Below, piece by piece: positions 10,641-22,748 of a stretch of 64,000 nt of DNA. Numbering within the stretch: position 1 is the first letter of the stretch; every line of letters starts with the position of its first letter. The stretch covers positions 1,110,001-1,174,000 of the forward strand of contig JAWNZC010000235.1 of NCBI GenBank assembly GCA_035771165.1, given 5' to 3'. This stretch comes from Paragorgia papillata. Its lineage: Eukaryota > Cnidaria > Anthozoa > Scleralcyonacea > Coralliidae. The notes below the pieces were generated by a model. It did not search any database and was not told where the DNA came from. It worked only from the letters and a program-made list of their open reading frames with translations. The position numbers and the translations under genes were made by a program.

Positions 10641-11599
10641 CGAGTTGGAAAAATTAGAGGTGCGTCCTCCAATAGCAAGGTGGATCAGGGCCTTTTTAAC
10701 AGGGAGAAAACAATGTGTACGTATCCGTGATACGAAGTCCTCGTACAAGTACTTGAATGGTGGCATACCCCAAGGCACCAAATTGGGTCCCATCCTATTC
10801 GCTGTGTTGGTAAACAACCTAATTCAGGATTGGAATTTTAGAATTAAATTTGTGGACGATTTAACCACCATTGAAATAATTCCTAGATGTTCACCGAGTA
10901 CAACGCCGTTTTTGGTCAACGATATTTACGACTATGCTAATATACAAGAGGTATGCGATTAAATCCAAAGAAGTGCAAAGAGATGGTTATCGATTTCCTT
11001 CAATATAGGTTACCATTTCATGACTTACTATACGAATTGGAGAATCTACTATAGGAACCGTTACCTCGTACAAATTACTATAGGTGTCTATATAAGTAGC
11101 GATCTATCTTGGAACTTCCACTGCAAACTAAAGTTAGAAAGCTAACAAGAGACTTTATATCCTGCGTATATTACGAAAGGCAAGGATCGGGTGTCCACAA
11201 CTAGTAACGGTATATATATATATTGCAGTTTAGTCAGACCAATTCTCGAGTATGCAGGCCCAGTGTGGTCTGCAATCCCAGACTACTTAAGTGCCAAAAT
11301 AGAAAGGGTACAAAAGAGAGCAATGAAAATAATTAATCCTGATACCTCATATGAAGAGTCGCTGATTATATAGAGCTGATCTCGAAACATTAGTTAAGAG
11401 AAGAGTCGATATATGTAAGAAATTTGCAAAAGACAATAAATTAACTGGACCTCTTAAACAACTTTTTAACTATAATAATTGTACTAGTACTAGTCATACA
11501 TATAACTTGAGACCTGCAAGTGATTCTACTTTTACAAACTTTACAAAAACTGACAGATTTTCAAATTTTTTTACATGTAAATATTAATATTACCTTTAT

Positions 11600-11778
11600 A
11601 TACTTGAATACAACTGGCATGTATGGTCCACTTTAATAAATTTACAAAAACTTATAGATTTTAAATTCCATAACTTGTAAGTAGTATCATCCTATAACCT
11701 GTAAATTTTGTCCTACCTATGAATATTGTATTAACTCGTAATTCAGCTATGCTGCAAAGAGTTTAAATAAACGCATAT
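11600..11778. other. LINE 3' UTR remnant
   Basis: AT-rich sequence follows the LINE C-terminus, with repeated 'tttacaaaaactta' and 'cctataacctgtaa' motifs. No other feature is seen. Confidence 0.4.
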
Positions 11779-11911
11779 TATAAGACACCTTTGGTAATCG
11801 TTGTTGTTAATTGTTTGAGACAGTATAAAGATCTTAAAAGCTTTATTCACACTTTTTAAGGTCTAATTAAAACAAAAGCAAATCCGATGCGCGCATAAGC
11901 CCTTTATTTAA

Positions 11912-12386
11912 AGTGCTTATGAAACGAAAATTAAGTTTGTCTTATTTGAAAGTACTTTTAAAATGACAAAGTAACATCTTTTGCAGTTTTTTGTTTCCTT
12001 GCTTTGTTTTTAAGATATCACAGTTTGTTTTATAAGCGACACCAGTGACGTCACAACGTGCATAATGACTTACCAGGAAAGGTTATATATCTTTTCTATT
12101 ATTAGACGGAATCACTTCGAAGCAATTATGTGTGTGTGTGTGTTTTTCTCTTACAACAACAAACATATGCATTTTCAACTGATTCCGTTTAATAATAGCA
12201 AAGATATATAACCTTTCCCAGTAAGTCATTATGCACGTTGTGATGTCACTGGTTAGTTTCACATATAAAACAAACTGAAATATCTCAACAACGAAGCAAG
12301 GAAACAAAAAACAGCAAGAGATGTTACTTTCTCATTTCAAAAGTACTTTCAAATAAGACAAACTTAATTTTCGTTTCATAAGCACT
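11912..12386. mobile_element. Palindromic TTAA-target element (AGTGCTTATG TIR)
   Basis: AGTGCTTATGAAACGAAAAT at the left is mirrored by ATTTTCGTTTCATAAGCACT at the right, with further long inverted similarity inward. TTAA lies at 11908-11911 and 12387-12390. Copy A at about 5698-5715 has the uninterrupted site with one TTAA, proving insertion. A TTAA target is typical of piggyBac or Kolobok. There is no ORF. Confidence 0.88.
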
Positions 12387-13319
12387 TTAAGGAGAGTAAA
12401 ATATTAAAAATCCATTAGTTCTGTTCATTACAAATAGAACAACTTACACATACATCTTTAAACAGTGAAATCAAAGTAGTGTATTGCGTAGGCAGTGTTG
12501 AAACACAAATCGAAATATAGTTATAATGTTGGATATACTGCCGAAACATGGAACGTCATGAAACATGGAAGTCTGTTTCGGGAGTATATCCAACCTTACT
12601 ATATTTCGATTTACATCTTTAAAGATAAATGTTATTTAAAAGGTTTAAAAATTCATTTCCAATAACTAGTCAAATTCGCAGTTATAACAAGAAATGCGGG
12701 AAAATTTAACTCATTTAATACGAAGAACAGGTATTTGTCAGCTTTCAATTAGCTCCAAACCTCTTCAACTCTCTTGCATCTGAAATTGTGAATTTTTACT
12801 ATAGTCTCAGATTATTTACAGCAAAACTCAAACGTTTTCTTTAATCAATTGTATATTCAGAGTAAGGTTATTGTATTTCATTTATCTTTGTTTTGATTAA
12901 ATTATTTACATAGCTGTATATCTACACCGTTTATCATTTGATACTTCAAAAACTCATGAGGAAAATTCAAAAGAATTAAAGTTTAATCAGTGTCTTTATA
13001 TGTGATAAAGACACCTCCTGATTTACATAAACTTTAGCTTTGATTTTCTCGGCTTAGATAAGGTTATTTTTCAAACTTACTACGCCCATGAACTTACCAA
13101 GTGGTTCGTTTTTGAAGCCGTTCAATAAACTCGCAGTTCGTGTTTTATCAGATATAAAAACACTTGGCTTTGCCTCGTGTCTTTATATCTGATAAAACAC
13201 TCCTGCTCATTTATTAAACAGTACTTAAAGTTTCGTGTCATTTTTTTTCGTAATTTCGTATTATTTAACTCTAGGCTTTAAGTAACGCTGTCACAGTTTT
13301 TTATTTTCTTCGTCTGTTG

Positions 13320-13510
13320 CCCATCTTTTCACGCGTTCAGACACATAATACGTCCAGACGAACTATATGATTTTGTGCGTATAAAGACGCATTAGTTCGT
13401 CTGGACGCATAATGCGTCAGATGCCCGTCTTTATACAAGACGAAATTTGAGACGCACTAAAAATCTTTGCCCAAGTTCGTCCAGGCGCATACAAATGCGT
13501 CTGTAGTATA
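13320..13510. promoter_or_regulatory. TGCGTC/GACGCA motif cluster upstream of GPCR-3
   Basis: This is the mirror copy of the cluster at 4845-5040. It includes 'ctggacgcataatgcgtcag', 'tttgagacgcac' and 'caaatgcgtctg', lying 200-400 bp upstream of the ATG. Its function is unknown. Confidence 0.45.
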
Positions 13511-13715
13511 AAAACCACCAATAATACGAAAAAGAAGATGTATTCGGGAACAAACTTTGTTTTTATATAACCATTGTCTTATATCCCAAAATACTTTACA
13601 ATCATACTTTGTGACGTAGACTTAATTGCGCTCTCGCCTAATTGTTGCACTTGCGGTGTGCTTCGCGTTAAACGATTTCAGACGCAATTATACATCCATC
13701 AAAGTGGCAGAGAAG

Positions 13716-14693
13716 ATGAATTTTACAAATGAGACTCTCCAATCATCTGGAACGTGTTTTATTGTTGGCGAAAGCTTTAGAGTGTTTGATGGCCGCTTTC
13801 CTACCGAGCTACACCGTATCCATATTGTTGTTATATGTGTGTTCAATATACTACTTTGTATCACAACTACATTTCTCAATACTCTCACGATTCTAACTTA
13901 CTTCAAGTCACCTCGTTTGAAAACCAGTGTTCCTTACTTCCTCATCATGGTTCTTTCGTTTGTCGATCTCGCTGTTGGATTGATTGGAGGTGTGCACACC
14001 AACATGTTGGTTACTTCGCAATTTGCAAGCTGCATCAATGATGGAAATACTTGCTTTTTGTATTACACAACCAAACTGGCCATCAGGCTACTGGTAGGCT
14101 TATCAATCATAACATTTTTTGTGATAAATATTGAAAGATATCTGGGAGTCGTACACCCTTATGTACACAGGAGCAAAATAACCAAGAAAAGACTTTTGAT
14201 ATTTTTAGTTTGTATGTGGTTTGTTCGGCTGATTACAATCGGCGTCGGTTTCCTAGACGGTCGAGTGTCGAGAGTCCTAATATTTTTTAACGCTCCACTA
14301 TTTTTGGGAAGTACAGTATATATTTATCTGAAAATAGCTGTCGCTATTAGAAAATCTAATAGGGTATTTTCCGCACAAAACCCATCACCTGGCACTGGTT
14401 CTTCAACACAAGGTTTTTCTGCTGGACAGCACACAACGAGATCGGCACTTCGACAATTTGCGCGAGACGTAAAGCTAGCGAAATCTTGTTTTCTTGTAAT
14501 CATTTCTTTTTTCGTCTGCTTTCTACCTGCAGCAGTTGCAGATGCTTTAAGGTTGGGTGACTCTTTCTCACGGGCTTGGATTATGACACTCGTTCTGGTG
14601 AACTCCAGTTTGAATTCTCTAATCTTTTTCTGGAGACATGGCATAGTACGAAACGAGGCTAGAAAGATTTTCCGAGGCCAAAGAACAAATTAA
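13716..14693 (+). CDS. Rhodopsin-class GPCR, intact (copy 3)
   Basis: This single-exon receptor of 325 aa is the inverted duplicate of the gene at 3699-4667, with about 25-30 substitutions by eye. The ATG of MNFTNET is chosen; a 30-codon upstream extension opens only with TTG. The same class A features are present: conserved Asn in TM1, Asp in TM2 (LSFVDLAVG), ERY after TM3, CFLP in TM6 and NSLIF in TM7. Differences include a four-residue insertion (HTNM) in the first extracellular loop, Arg for Trp in TM4, and changes at the extracellular end of TM6 (PAAVADAL here, PQGVAEAV in copy 1). Most changes fall in loops or ligand-facing ends and the frame is intact, which suggests both copies may be functional paralogues. 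The ligand is unknown. A palindromic MITE begins just after the stop. Confidence 0.88.
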   Translation: MNFTNETLQSSGTCFIVGESFRVFDGRFPTELHRIHIVVICVFNILLCITTTFLNTLTILTYFKSPRLKTSVPYFLIMVLSFVDLAVGLIGGVHTNMLVTSQFASCINDGNTCFLYYTTKLAIRLLVGLSIITFFVINIERYLGVVHPYVHRSKITKKRLLIFLVCMWFVRLITIGVGFLDGRVSRVLIFFNAPLFLGSTVYIYLKIAVAIRKSNRVFSAQNPSPGTGSSTQGFSAGQHTTRSALRQFARDVKLAKSCFLVIISFFVCFLPAAVADALRLGDSFSRAWIMTLVLVNSSLNSLIFFWRHGIVRNEARKIFRGQRTN

Positions 14694-14697
14694 GATC

Positions 14698-15530
14698 TTC
14701 GTTAAGGTTTACAGAGTTATTTTGGTAAAGTGCTCTCAATTCGTCAAAATTTATGCTACAGAAATAAAATAGATATCGTTAGAAAGCTATTAATTTGTAG
14801 AATGCAATGCTGTCTTTCATTTTGTGATAAACACAAACCAATAAAAGTTGTGAATTTTTTCAAGTTAAAGCGGAGGGCTTCACTTGGGGCGACTTAACTA
14901 CAAAGCGTTTTATTTTGCTCAAAATATTTTTTGCAGTTCGATTCTGAGATAAATTTCGGACAAAACTGTGTCAGCGTTTTTTGATATGTCGAGTTTTGCC
15001 GATTTTATTGACGACCAAAGTTAAAAATGCTGTTTTTCGACCAACATTCGGACAAAATAAGTGATATATATATATTCGAAACCAGGCAATAAATGAAAAA
15101 AACGCTGACACCGTTTTGCTGGACATTTATCTCGGAATCGAACTGCGAAAACATTTTTTGAACAAAATGAAACGTTTTGTTCTTAAGTCGCCCCAAGTGA
15201 TCGAAGCCCTCTGGTTTTAATTAAAAAATTCACAACTATTCACGGTTTGTGTTTATCGCGAAACCAAAGACACCATTGTATTCTACAAATTCATAGCTTT
15301 CTAACGATATCTATTATATTTTTGTGGCATAAATTCTAACGAATTGAGAGCGCTTTACAGAAATTACCCTGAAAACCTTAACGAAGACCTTAAGTCGCCC
15401 TGAGTGAAGCCCTCTGGTTTTACTTGAAAAATTTGCAACTATAATTGACTTTTGTGGCATAAATTTTGACGAATTGTGAGCACTTTATTGAAATGACGCT
15501 GCAAACCTTAATGAAGACGTTAAAAGGACA
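14698..15530. mobile_element. Palindromic MITE ('gagggcttcactc' family) 3' of GPCR-3
   Basis: The arms mirror each other around a centre near 15050 and match the 2775-3440 element. The left edge lies about 5 bp after the GPCR stop codon ('gatcttcgttaaggtttac'), so the mRNA 3' UTR is probably MITE-derived. Confidence 0.7.
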
Positions 15531-15830
15531 ATTTTTTCTATGTTGCGTATTTTCGATTAAAAGCGCTGAAAATTCTAGAAAAAATTCTATAATTATGAAT
15601 GTAGATATATGATCAGTATAGAAATCAGTTTGCGCAAGTTACGCGACATAGAAAGAAAATTCTTCTTAACAGTTATCTAAAAACAGTTATCAAAAAAGCA
15701 AACTAACAACTTAATTTTAATTAATTGAATATAGCACAAAAATAAAAGGATTTAAAAATGGAGTGTAAAATATAATAAGGACCAGTGGTGAGAAACGTAT
15801 AGAAAAAAAATTAAGGCTTATATAGTATTA

Positions 15831-16090
15831 CTGTCGTGGCATGAGAAGCGTTCCTAAAATATCGTTGCAATATATTCCTCAAGTTGATCAATTCATTTGA
15901 TGAAAATTATTGCTAACTTCCTGTTTTGAATTTGATTGGTTTCTGGTTTTTAAAGAACCGATAAGAAACAGGATTATTTGCCAAACACCAATCAAAACAG
16001 GAAGTTGTCAATGAATCTTATGAAATTAATTGTTCAACTTGAGCAATGTATTGCAACAATATTTTAGGAACGCTTCTATTGCCACGACAG
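15831..16090. mobile_element. MITE with CTGTCGTGGCAT termini, TA target
   Basis: CTGTCGTGGCAT faces TTGCCACGACAG with extended inverted similarity ('agaagcgttcctaaaatat'). TA flanks both ends. Copy A (near 2345, minus strand) reads 'tatagtattaatttattat' without the element, the exact empty site. Tc1/mariner-type target; non-autonomous. Confidence 0.88.
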
Positions 16091-16579
16091 TAATTTATTA
16101 TCAGTCGGTTTTCTTTGTTCTTCCGAGGTCTTTATATCGCATAAAGCCTTGAATAATAATTAGATACGAAATGAAGAAAAAAAACAAGGAAAATCTTTGT
16201 CCAAGGTGGAAAAAAAAGACAAAACTTTGTTGGAAAACCTCCTCAATAATAAATTAAGTCAGATAAATCCCTCGAACCTCGGGATGTATGCGATATAAAG
16301 CCCTCGGACGCTGCGCGTCCTCGGGTCTTTATGCATACATCCCTCGTTCTCGGGATTTATCTATTACTTAGTTCAAATTTGACGCGGTTTTCTGTGTTAT
16401 TCATAAGTCTTTATCTCCCATACAAACGGAATTCAATTGAATTGAATTGTCATTATAAATGCACGGTCTTTATCTGTATAAAGCCCAGGAAAGTATACAG
16501 ATAAAGACAAAACCTTGTGAAATTTGAACTAAATTAGTTAATTACCTCGAACCTCGGCATTAAGCCTGTACTTACTAAG

Positions 16580-17383
16580 GGGCTGTTTACATGGGAGGCG
16601 GGAAGGGACGTTTGCCGGGACGGGACGTTTTTCATCCCTGGTTTACATGAGAATGTTCCTACCGGGACGATTTCACCCTGGAATACCCGGGACGTTCAAC
16701 AAGCATCTCTAGTTCGTGTTGGACATGTTCGGTATTTCGCTTTTTTTTAAGAAAACTAAAGCTATTTGGTCGGATAAACTGTACGTATGTTGTAGCCAGA
16801 CGAATTATCTTTCTTCCCGTATATTTGATAGCTTCTACAGTGGTTTATTTCTCGAGAAAACATTCGGAGAAGACATATTATAATACATACGGAAAGAAAT
16901 TCATAATAGCGGCCGCTATTATGATTTGGACATGTTCGGTATTTCGCTTTTTTTAGGGAAACTAAGCTATTTGGTGGGATAAACTGTACGTATGTTGTAG
17001 CAAGGTAAATGATCTTTCTGCCAATATATTTTATAACTTCTACAGTGGATTATTTCTTGAGAAAACGTTCGGAGTGGCAAACGACTAGGCACTCCTCTTC
17101 TCTGTGGAAGCCATTTTTGTTTTTGCGTCACATGACAAATGTTGCAAAGTCAGCATAATATCGTCCCAGCAAAGCGGGACGGAGTGTTTACATGAGAAAA
17201 ATTGTCTTGGATTTGCTGGGATCCGCGGTTGAGAAACCGGGATCCCGCTTTGCCTGGACGAGATGAAAAACGTCCCGGCAAACATCTTTCCATATAAACG
17301 CGGAACGGGATAAATAAGAGAGATATACATGCATGGTGAGATCCCGGCAAACGTCCCGTCCCGCCTCCCATGTAAACAGCCCC
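16580..17383. mobile_element. Harbinger-like MITE, GGGGCTGTTTACATG termini
   Basis: GGGGCTGTTTACATGGGAGG faces CCTCCCATGTAAACAGCCCC, and the subterminal 'gggacgtttgccgggac' also recurs inverted. It is flanked by TAA (16577-16579) and TAG (17384-17386), fitting a 3-bp target duplication with one change, as in PIF/Harbinger. Inside, a block of about 155 bp starting 'ggacatgttcggtatttcgc' is directly repeated (from 16725 and from 16927). It is absent from copy A. No transposase. Confidence 0.85.
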
Positions 17384-17727
17384 TAGGTATGTGGCTTAAC
17401 GCTTAACGCCTCGGTTCTTGCTATAATTAACTCTTACATTATTATGACTTTCTCCTAGAGTTAAATAATACAAAATTACAAAAAAATACTATGATGACGA
17501 TGAAACTTTAAATGTACAGTATCAAATGTTAAGCGGGGTAGATAGCCGTATCAATAATTTAGTCTAGAAAAAGTTAAATAAAATATAGTAATCTTGATTT
17601 GAGTTTCGCAGTAAATAATTCAATAGTACGAATTCACAATTTCAGCTGCAAGAGAGTTGAAGAGGTTTGAAGCTAGTTGAAAACTGACAAATATCTGTGC
17701 AGCAAATTACTTTTATTAGCCTTATAT

Positions 17728-20025
17728 ATGCAAATGAGTGCACTAAAGAGACAGAATTAGTATCTTAATACCACCTAAAGTAAGTTTAAGTATTTTCCAT
17801 TAAAAATATATGACAGAATAACTAGATCCCAAGAATAGTGTAGTGCAACGTTTCTAGTCACAGATAATAACAATTTTTGCCACGTGTATACGGAGAGAGC
17901 TGCCAGCCGTGCAACCTGCCAGCTCATTTTCTAAAGCAGAGCCCAATAATAAAATAATACAAGCCAAAACTCAGACAAACAACCCAAAATAGAATCTCGA
18001 GGGATTCTTAAAGAGTCATTTTCTCTTGTCAAGAACGCAAAAAAAAATTATAAACTCCGACAAACATGAATACTGACGTCTTTTGTGCCCTTCGCTATTG
18101 TTTTCCGGTCTGTTTAATAACATCAAGATCTTTTTGAACTTCTCAAAAAATTTTTGCATAAAAAGCTTGGTGCATCACAAGAATTCCGATACTAATACGT
18201 ATCGTGTGACGTCCAGTTGATCCAGATCAAAATTGACTAAAATCTGCCAATTGGATGTAAAGATAGATAAGTTTTTGTTGCCTTTACAAATTATATGTTG
18301 CTAGCTTCACGTTATGTAGCCTTGCGAATCGTCTGCCCAATCACGCGCTAAGTCCGCGCAGGTACAGATACACGTAGAACTTAATTAAACATTCATGTTT
18401 AATATATGTCCAGGGTTCTTCGTACAGTTGTTCATTGAACGCCAAATCAAAATGCGAAGACCAGTATACAGAATTTGTTATTGAGCTAACGTGCAAAACT
18501 GCTCGAGCGCCACTCGTGTAAAATATAACAAACACGAACCAACAACACTCTACAATTAACCGACTTCACAACATCGTCAACATGCCAGACCATATTAAAG
18601 TTAAATATAAAGCTTTTAATATTTATTCGCACCTTCCGCTAGGCAGACAATAAATCCTTTCGTCCAGACATAGTCCAGACCATATTTAATTATCCATGCA
18701 GCAAAGCCTAGAAAGTCGTTGTTTCGAGAAGAAAATTGATCGCTCCAGACGCTCCTTTGCGTTTCTCCGCCATTGTTGTATTCGCCAGTCGCAAACAAAA
18801 CCACGCGTGCGCAGTGCTATTCTAATATATTCCGGGGGGAAACTTCTTTCATTCTCGATATATAAACATATATTAATATAAATGCACCAGGATTTTACAC
18901 GTCTTTCAAGAAATACCCATATAGTAAGGTACAAACCTGTCTGTTATCGCTCTTTAGGACTTACGAGCTTTAAGCGACATAAATATTTGTTGTATATGAA
19001 AGACTGATACTAGTGTTTTTTAGCCTTTCAACTACGACAAGTATGTATGTCGTTAAACCTGGTAAGTTTACCCCCCGGAAAGTTTACACTATCTATGTAT
19101 GTATCGTGTGAGTTTTCACCATTCATCACAATACTGCAAAGTTTCTGTGAAACTTTGCACTAAAAATGAGGTAGTTGTATTTGATAAAAGTTGACTGATG
19201 ATAATGGCACACTGTGTTGTGTAAACTTATGAGTCTTTTCTTGGCTGACAGAAATAAAGATTTAGCCAAACCACCTAAAATCTGAATAGCTGAGTTAAAG
19301 ACGATTATAATGATGTATTATGGTCTTATGTTGTGGTATAATTCTGTTTTAATTTGTAAATTTCCAAAATAAGTGAAGACTACGCACTGTGGTGCACCAT
19401 GGGGGGTGCCACAGCAAAATAGCAATAATATATTTGCGTTTTATTGTATTGCCTTGATTTTTTCAATTTGAATTTGTGAAATGTTGCTTTTCATTTTATT
19501 AATACAAAGTTTGTTGGTAAAATAATTTATTGTCTAAATAGTTACCTTTTTGTTATAGATTAAAATAATATTTTTATAATTAGGATAAATTAGCATAATT
19601 TTAAAAATGGGTTGTCCGACAAGACCCGAAAACCTAAAATTTGAATAACAGAAGTAAAGACGATTCAAATGATATATTGTGGAATTATCTTCGTGGTATA
19701 ATGCCATGTTAATTCACAAATTGGTGAGAGCACCTGTTGTGACTTGGTTTTGAGCGGGACGACAGAGTTAAACAATTTTAGGATCTAAAAAACATCATAC
19801 CCACATTGCAACAAAAAGGAAGCCATTTTTGTCCATATATGTTGCAAAATATTTTCTAGACCTTAAATAGATCGCAAAATAGAAGTTCAGATCTATCCAA
19901 AATGGCGGCGTAAGGCAAAATAATGTGCTAAACCGACTTTTCTGGAAAATGATAGAAGATGACACTTTGGCAAATGCTATCATACATATTCATTTACTAC
20001 GCATAAAGACCTTTTCAACAATGTA
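17728..20025. other. Intergenic stretch without recognisable gene
   Basis: No supported ORF is seen. Two diverged direct repeats of about 110 bp lie at 19249-19365 and 19618-19725 (shared 'taaagacgatt..aatgat.tatt' and 'gtggtataat'). A GC-richer stretch at 18690-18840 contains 'cgccattgttgtattcgcca' and could be promoter-like, but no downstream coding exon is seen. Confidence 0.4.
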
Positions 20026-20034
20026 TGTCACCCT

Positions 20035-20421
20035 CAACCTCGTACACAGGGCCATTTGTAGGGAACTCGGCCAAGATGGCGAATAAAACAAAATGGCGGG
20101 AACAAATGGCCCAGGTGGAGGCTAGCTCAAAATGCGCAGTATATTGCGGATTTTATTAACTAGAACTCAGTTCTTTACACAGTAATTATACCTAATTACA
20201 CCTAATTATTACATGGTTTAAAATATAATTTCCCGTGCCGTGTGCAGGAACAACCGACAAGGTCAAAATACAATTTAAAAAAAAAAAACAAAATCAAACC
20301 TTCTGATTTACGCCATAAGCTCTTGACCAATCAGAGGCTGAGATAGCCTGGCCTCCACCAGGGCCATTTGTTCCCGCCATCTTGGCCCAGTTCCCTACAA
20401 ATGGCCCTGGGTACGAGGTTG
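20035..20421. mobile_element. MULE-like MITE, CAACCTCGTAC termini, 9-bp TSD
   Basis: CAACCTCGTACACAGGGCCA faces TGGCCCTGGGTACGAGGTTG, and 'atttgtagggaact' is repeated inverted inside. The flanks TGTCACCCT (20026-20034) and TATCACCCT (20422-20430) match at 8 of 9 bases. A sister element lies at 32687-33387. A 9-bp duplication fits Mutator-like elements. Confidence 0.85.
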
Positions 20422-20467
20422 TATCACCCTTTGTCTCATAGAGGGGTACCAACAAACCGTCTGGCTC

Positions 20468-21172
20468 GCACACTATAACCTCTCTCCTCCGCAGAGGTTA
20501 AATTTCGGAGATTGGAGGTTTCGGGGGTCGTCGGAGATGCTCGGAGGCATCAGCTGGACATAAGTAGTGCGGGCGAAACTAGTCCAACGGAAAATTACAT
20601 TTAGCCTCTGCCAGATTTCTGCCGGTTTCTTGCACAAGATGTCGGTTTCTTGCATGACTTGCTAATTCACGGATAACTAAGCCATCCACGTCTATATTAG
20701 TGACATATTTGTTGGTATATTTGTTGACATATTTGTTGGTAAGTGATTATGACATGTTTATAATATGTCTTTCTTGTAAAAAAGACAAAATATACTCAGT
20801 TTTGCCGTTTAATATATTTATCAGACGAAGACTGACGAACCAGAGGATAACATACTTATATCGGCCGACGTGTAGCTCACATTGAAACAACGAACTTTCC
20901 TAGTTTGTCCACACATTCAATTAACTGTGGTCGTGTAACCTTCTGCTATATTCGACATGTTTTCTACAACCCGCAGTTCCAAAAGTTATTGACACCCCCC
21001 TGATGCCGCCATATTGACACAGAAATCTGGCAGAGGTTCTTTTTTCGCTTTCTCTTCCGCTATCCGCCCGCACTCCTTATGTCCAGCTGACGATTTCGAC
21101 GCATCTCCGACGATCCCCGACATAGCCGATCTCCGAAAGAACCTCTGCGGAGGAGAGAGCACTATAACTGAC
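20468..21172. mobile_element. Long-TIR element, 'cacactataacctctctcc' termini
   Basis: 'cactataacctctctcctcc' at the left corresponds to 'aggagagagcactataac' at the right. 'cagctggacataag', 'gcctctgccagattt' and 'ggagat' blocks also recur inverted. The interior has no ORF of note. Confidence 0.65.
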
Positions 21173-21199
21173 GCACGGTACATGCAAAACATAGTCGTG

Positions 21200-22350
21200 A
21201 ACAATCTTCTTGTGTAAGTGGAACGATACCTTATATGCTCTTGTCACTGTTAAATGTAATTTTTGCAAAGCATCCAAATATTCATCCTATGACACAAAAA
21301 GAAAGAATTATGCAGTAAATAAACAACTATTATATACCACAAGTTACTTCCAGTACGTGCTTTGATTGGCTAAAAAGCGTCACGTGCCGGTCTATGATCT
21401 CTATATAACTGGATTGCTTCATCCGGCTCCAAAAATGAAGCCAACGGAGATGACAAATTTGGAGTACCAAGATGGCCGCCACGGAAAATTGTATGTTTTT
21501 GTAGCACGAAAAGAGAGGAAAAAAGCCACATTAAAAATATTTCCGCCATTGGTACCAAACAAAGAACACTGTAAAAGGTTTAGAAGCTTAGATTTTGTGG
21601 CCACCGCTGATCATCAGCGGTAGCCATATTGTCAGCATAATCTTGCTTGCTTGCTTGCCATGGACCGCACTTACGTCATCACTCGGCAATCTTCGCCGAA
21701 GATTCGAGAAGGGCCCGTATAGTCGAAGATAGGGCCAGACGGCAAATTATATATCGCATTTCCAAAGAACATGTTCAATGTAGCATTATTCGTAAATTTC
21801 ATGAAGTTCTAGGCTATACTACACGAAATATCAGCTTTCAAATAAACACTGTACTTTGTTATGTTCACTCCAGACTATTCCCATGCGGGTCTGTGCTTAC
21901 ACTAGAGAGCTTAAGCATATTAGGGTGTTTTTGAGACACGGACGGTGACCGGAAGAACAGGAATACAATACAGAACTACTGAACCGCGTATTCTTTGAAA
22001 AGATTTTTTTACCCAAAACAAAGGCTATAAATAATCACATATCTAAACTGTTAGCTTATAAGCTTAAACTTCATCTTTATTCCTTTATTTTATATTGTAA
22101 TGTAATGAAATTATCCCCCTTAAAATACAAGTTTCAGTCTACTTTAAAAGTATGTCTCATTGTAGTAAAACAACGATGACAGGCCTCAGCGTTCTAGAAG
22201 TTCCCGTCGTCCCAAGAACGTGAAAATGCTCTCAATGGCGTCTTGTGTAGAACGACGACGGCGTTCACTTTGCTCTTGGAATTTTAAATTGCTCATTATC
22301 ATTGTTTTCAATGAAAAGTGCTATTGAATTACAACGCCGTCCGTGGCTGT
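21200..22350. other. Intergenic stretch, no supported gene
   Basis: Open frames here (for example 21366-21623) show no recognisable domain and start in sequence shared with mobile elements ('ccaagatggccgccac'). A TATA-like 'ctatataa' occurs near 21401. Nothing else can be supported. Confidence 0.35.
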
Positions 22351-22352
22351 AA

Positions 22353-22555
22353 AGCCCTAATCAAACGAGAACGCAAGTCATCGCAAGTTGGCAGTCACGC
22401 TATCTCAGCCAGCCGCTCTGAATAATTTCCCGAAACTATTATGTACCGTGACAAAGTTAAAACACTCATGAAACCTTTATTTTGTTAATTTGGGTGTTCA
22501 AACGACCGCCACAGAAATTCGTGACTGCAACTTGCGATCTCGTTTGATTAGGGCT
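22353..22555. mobile_element. MITE, AGCCCTAATCAAACGAG termini, TAA TSD
   Basis: AGCCCTAATCAAACGAGA faces ATCTCGTTTGATTAGGGCT. TAA lies directly outside both ends (22350-22352 and 22556-22558), as in Harbinger-type elements. Confidence 0.85.
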
Positions 22556-22696
22556 TAAAACGTCGTTACTTAAGCTCTCTATTAAATGCAATGACCACTG
22601 CCACGAGTACCACGACCACTAGTACCACCACCGCCCTCAATATCACTACCACCGGCAACTCCACTCTCCAATAATATTTTTTCAAGCAATGTTTGT

Positions 22697-22748
22697 TGTA
22701 GCCTGTGCACATTCGGAACCCCCCCCCCGGTTTTTCCGAATGTGCACA
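22697..22748. repeat. Short hairpin with poly-C loop
   Basis: 'tgtgcacattcgga' is mirrored by 'tccgaatgtgcaca' around a run of cytosines. It is probably a minimal MITE. Confidence 0.6.

Larger units (their letters stand above)
8873..11600 (+). pseudogene. CR1/Jockey-like non-LTR retrotransposon remnant (reverse transcriptase)
   Basis: Pieces of one ORF2 follow in order on the plus strand. 8875-9165 is the linker between endonuclease and RT (with WWKEVRKLG). 9745-10100 has KSLGPDNIPNRIL and the LRPISLT motif of RT. 10120-10190 has the FFADFSKGFDLVDHNI motif after a frameshift. 10645-10960 has GGIPQGTKLGPILF and FVDD at the catalytic site (the family usually has F/YADD). 11190-11370 is the thumb/C-terminal part with LVRPILEYAGPVW. 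The endonuclease is absent, so the copy is 5'-truncated. It is interrupted by insertions at about 9165-9745 and 10191-10640 and carries frameshifts and stops, so it is dead. Confidence 0.88.
11779..17727 (+). repeat. Inverted duplication, copy B (contains intact GPCR)
   Basis: This is the reverse complement of 1549-5840, longer because it holds three MITEs that copy A lacks (11912-12386, 15831-16090, 16580-17383). It includes its own pair of foldback arms and the TGCGTC cluster. Confidence 0.85.
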
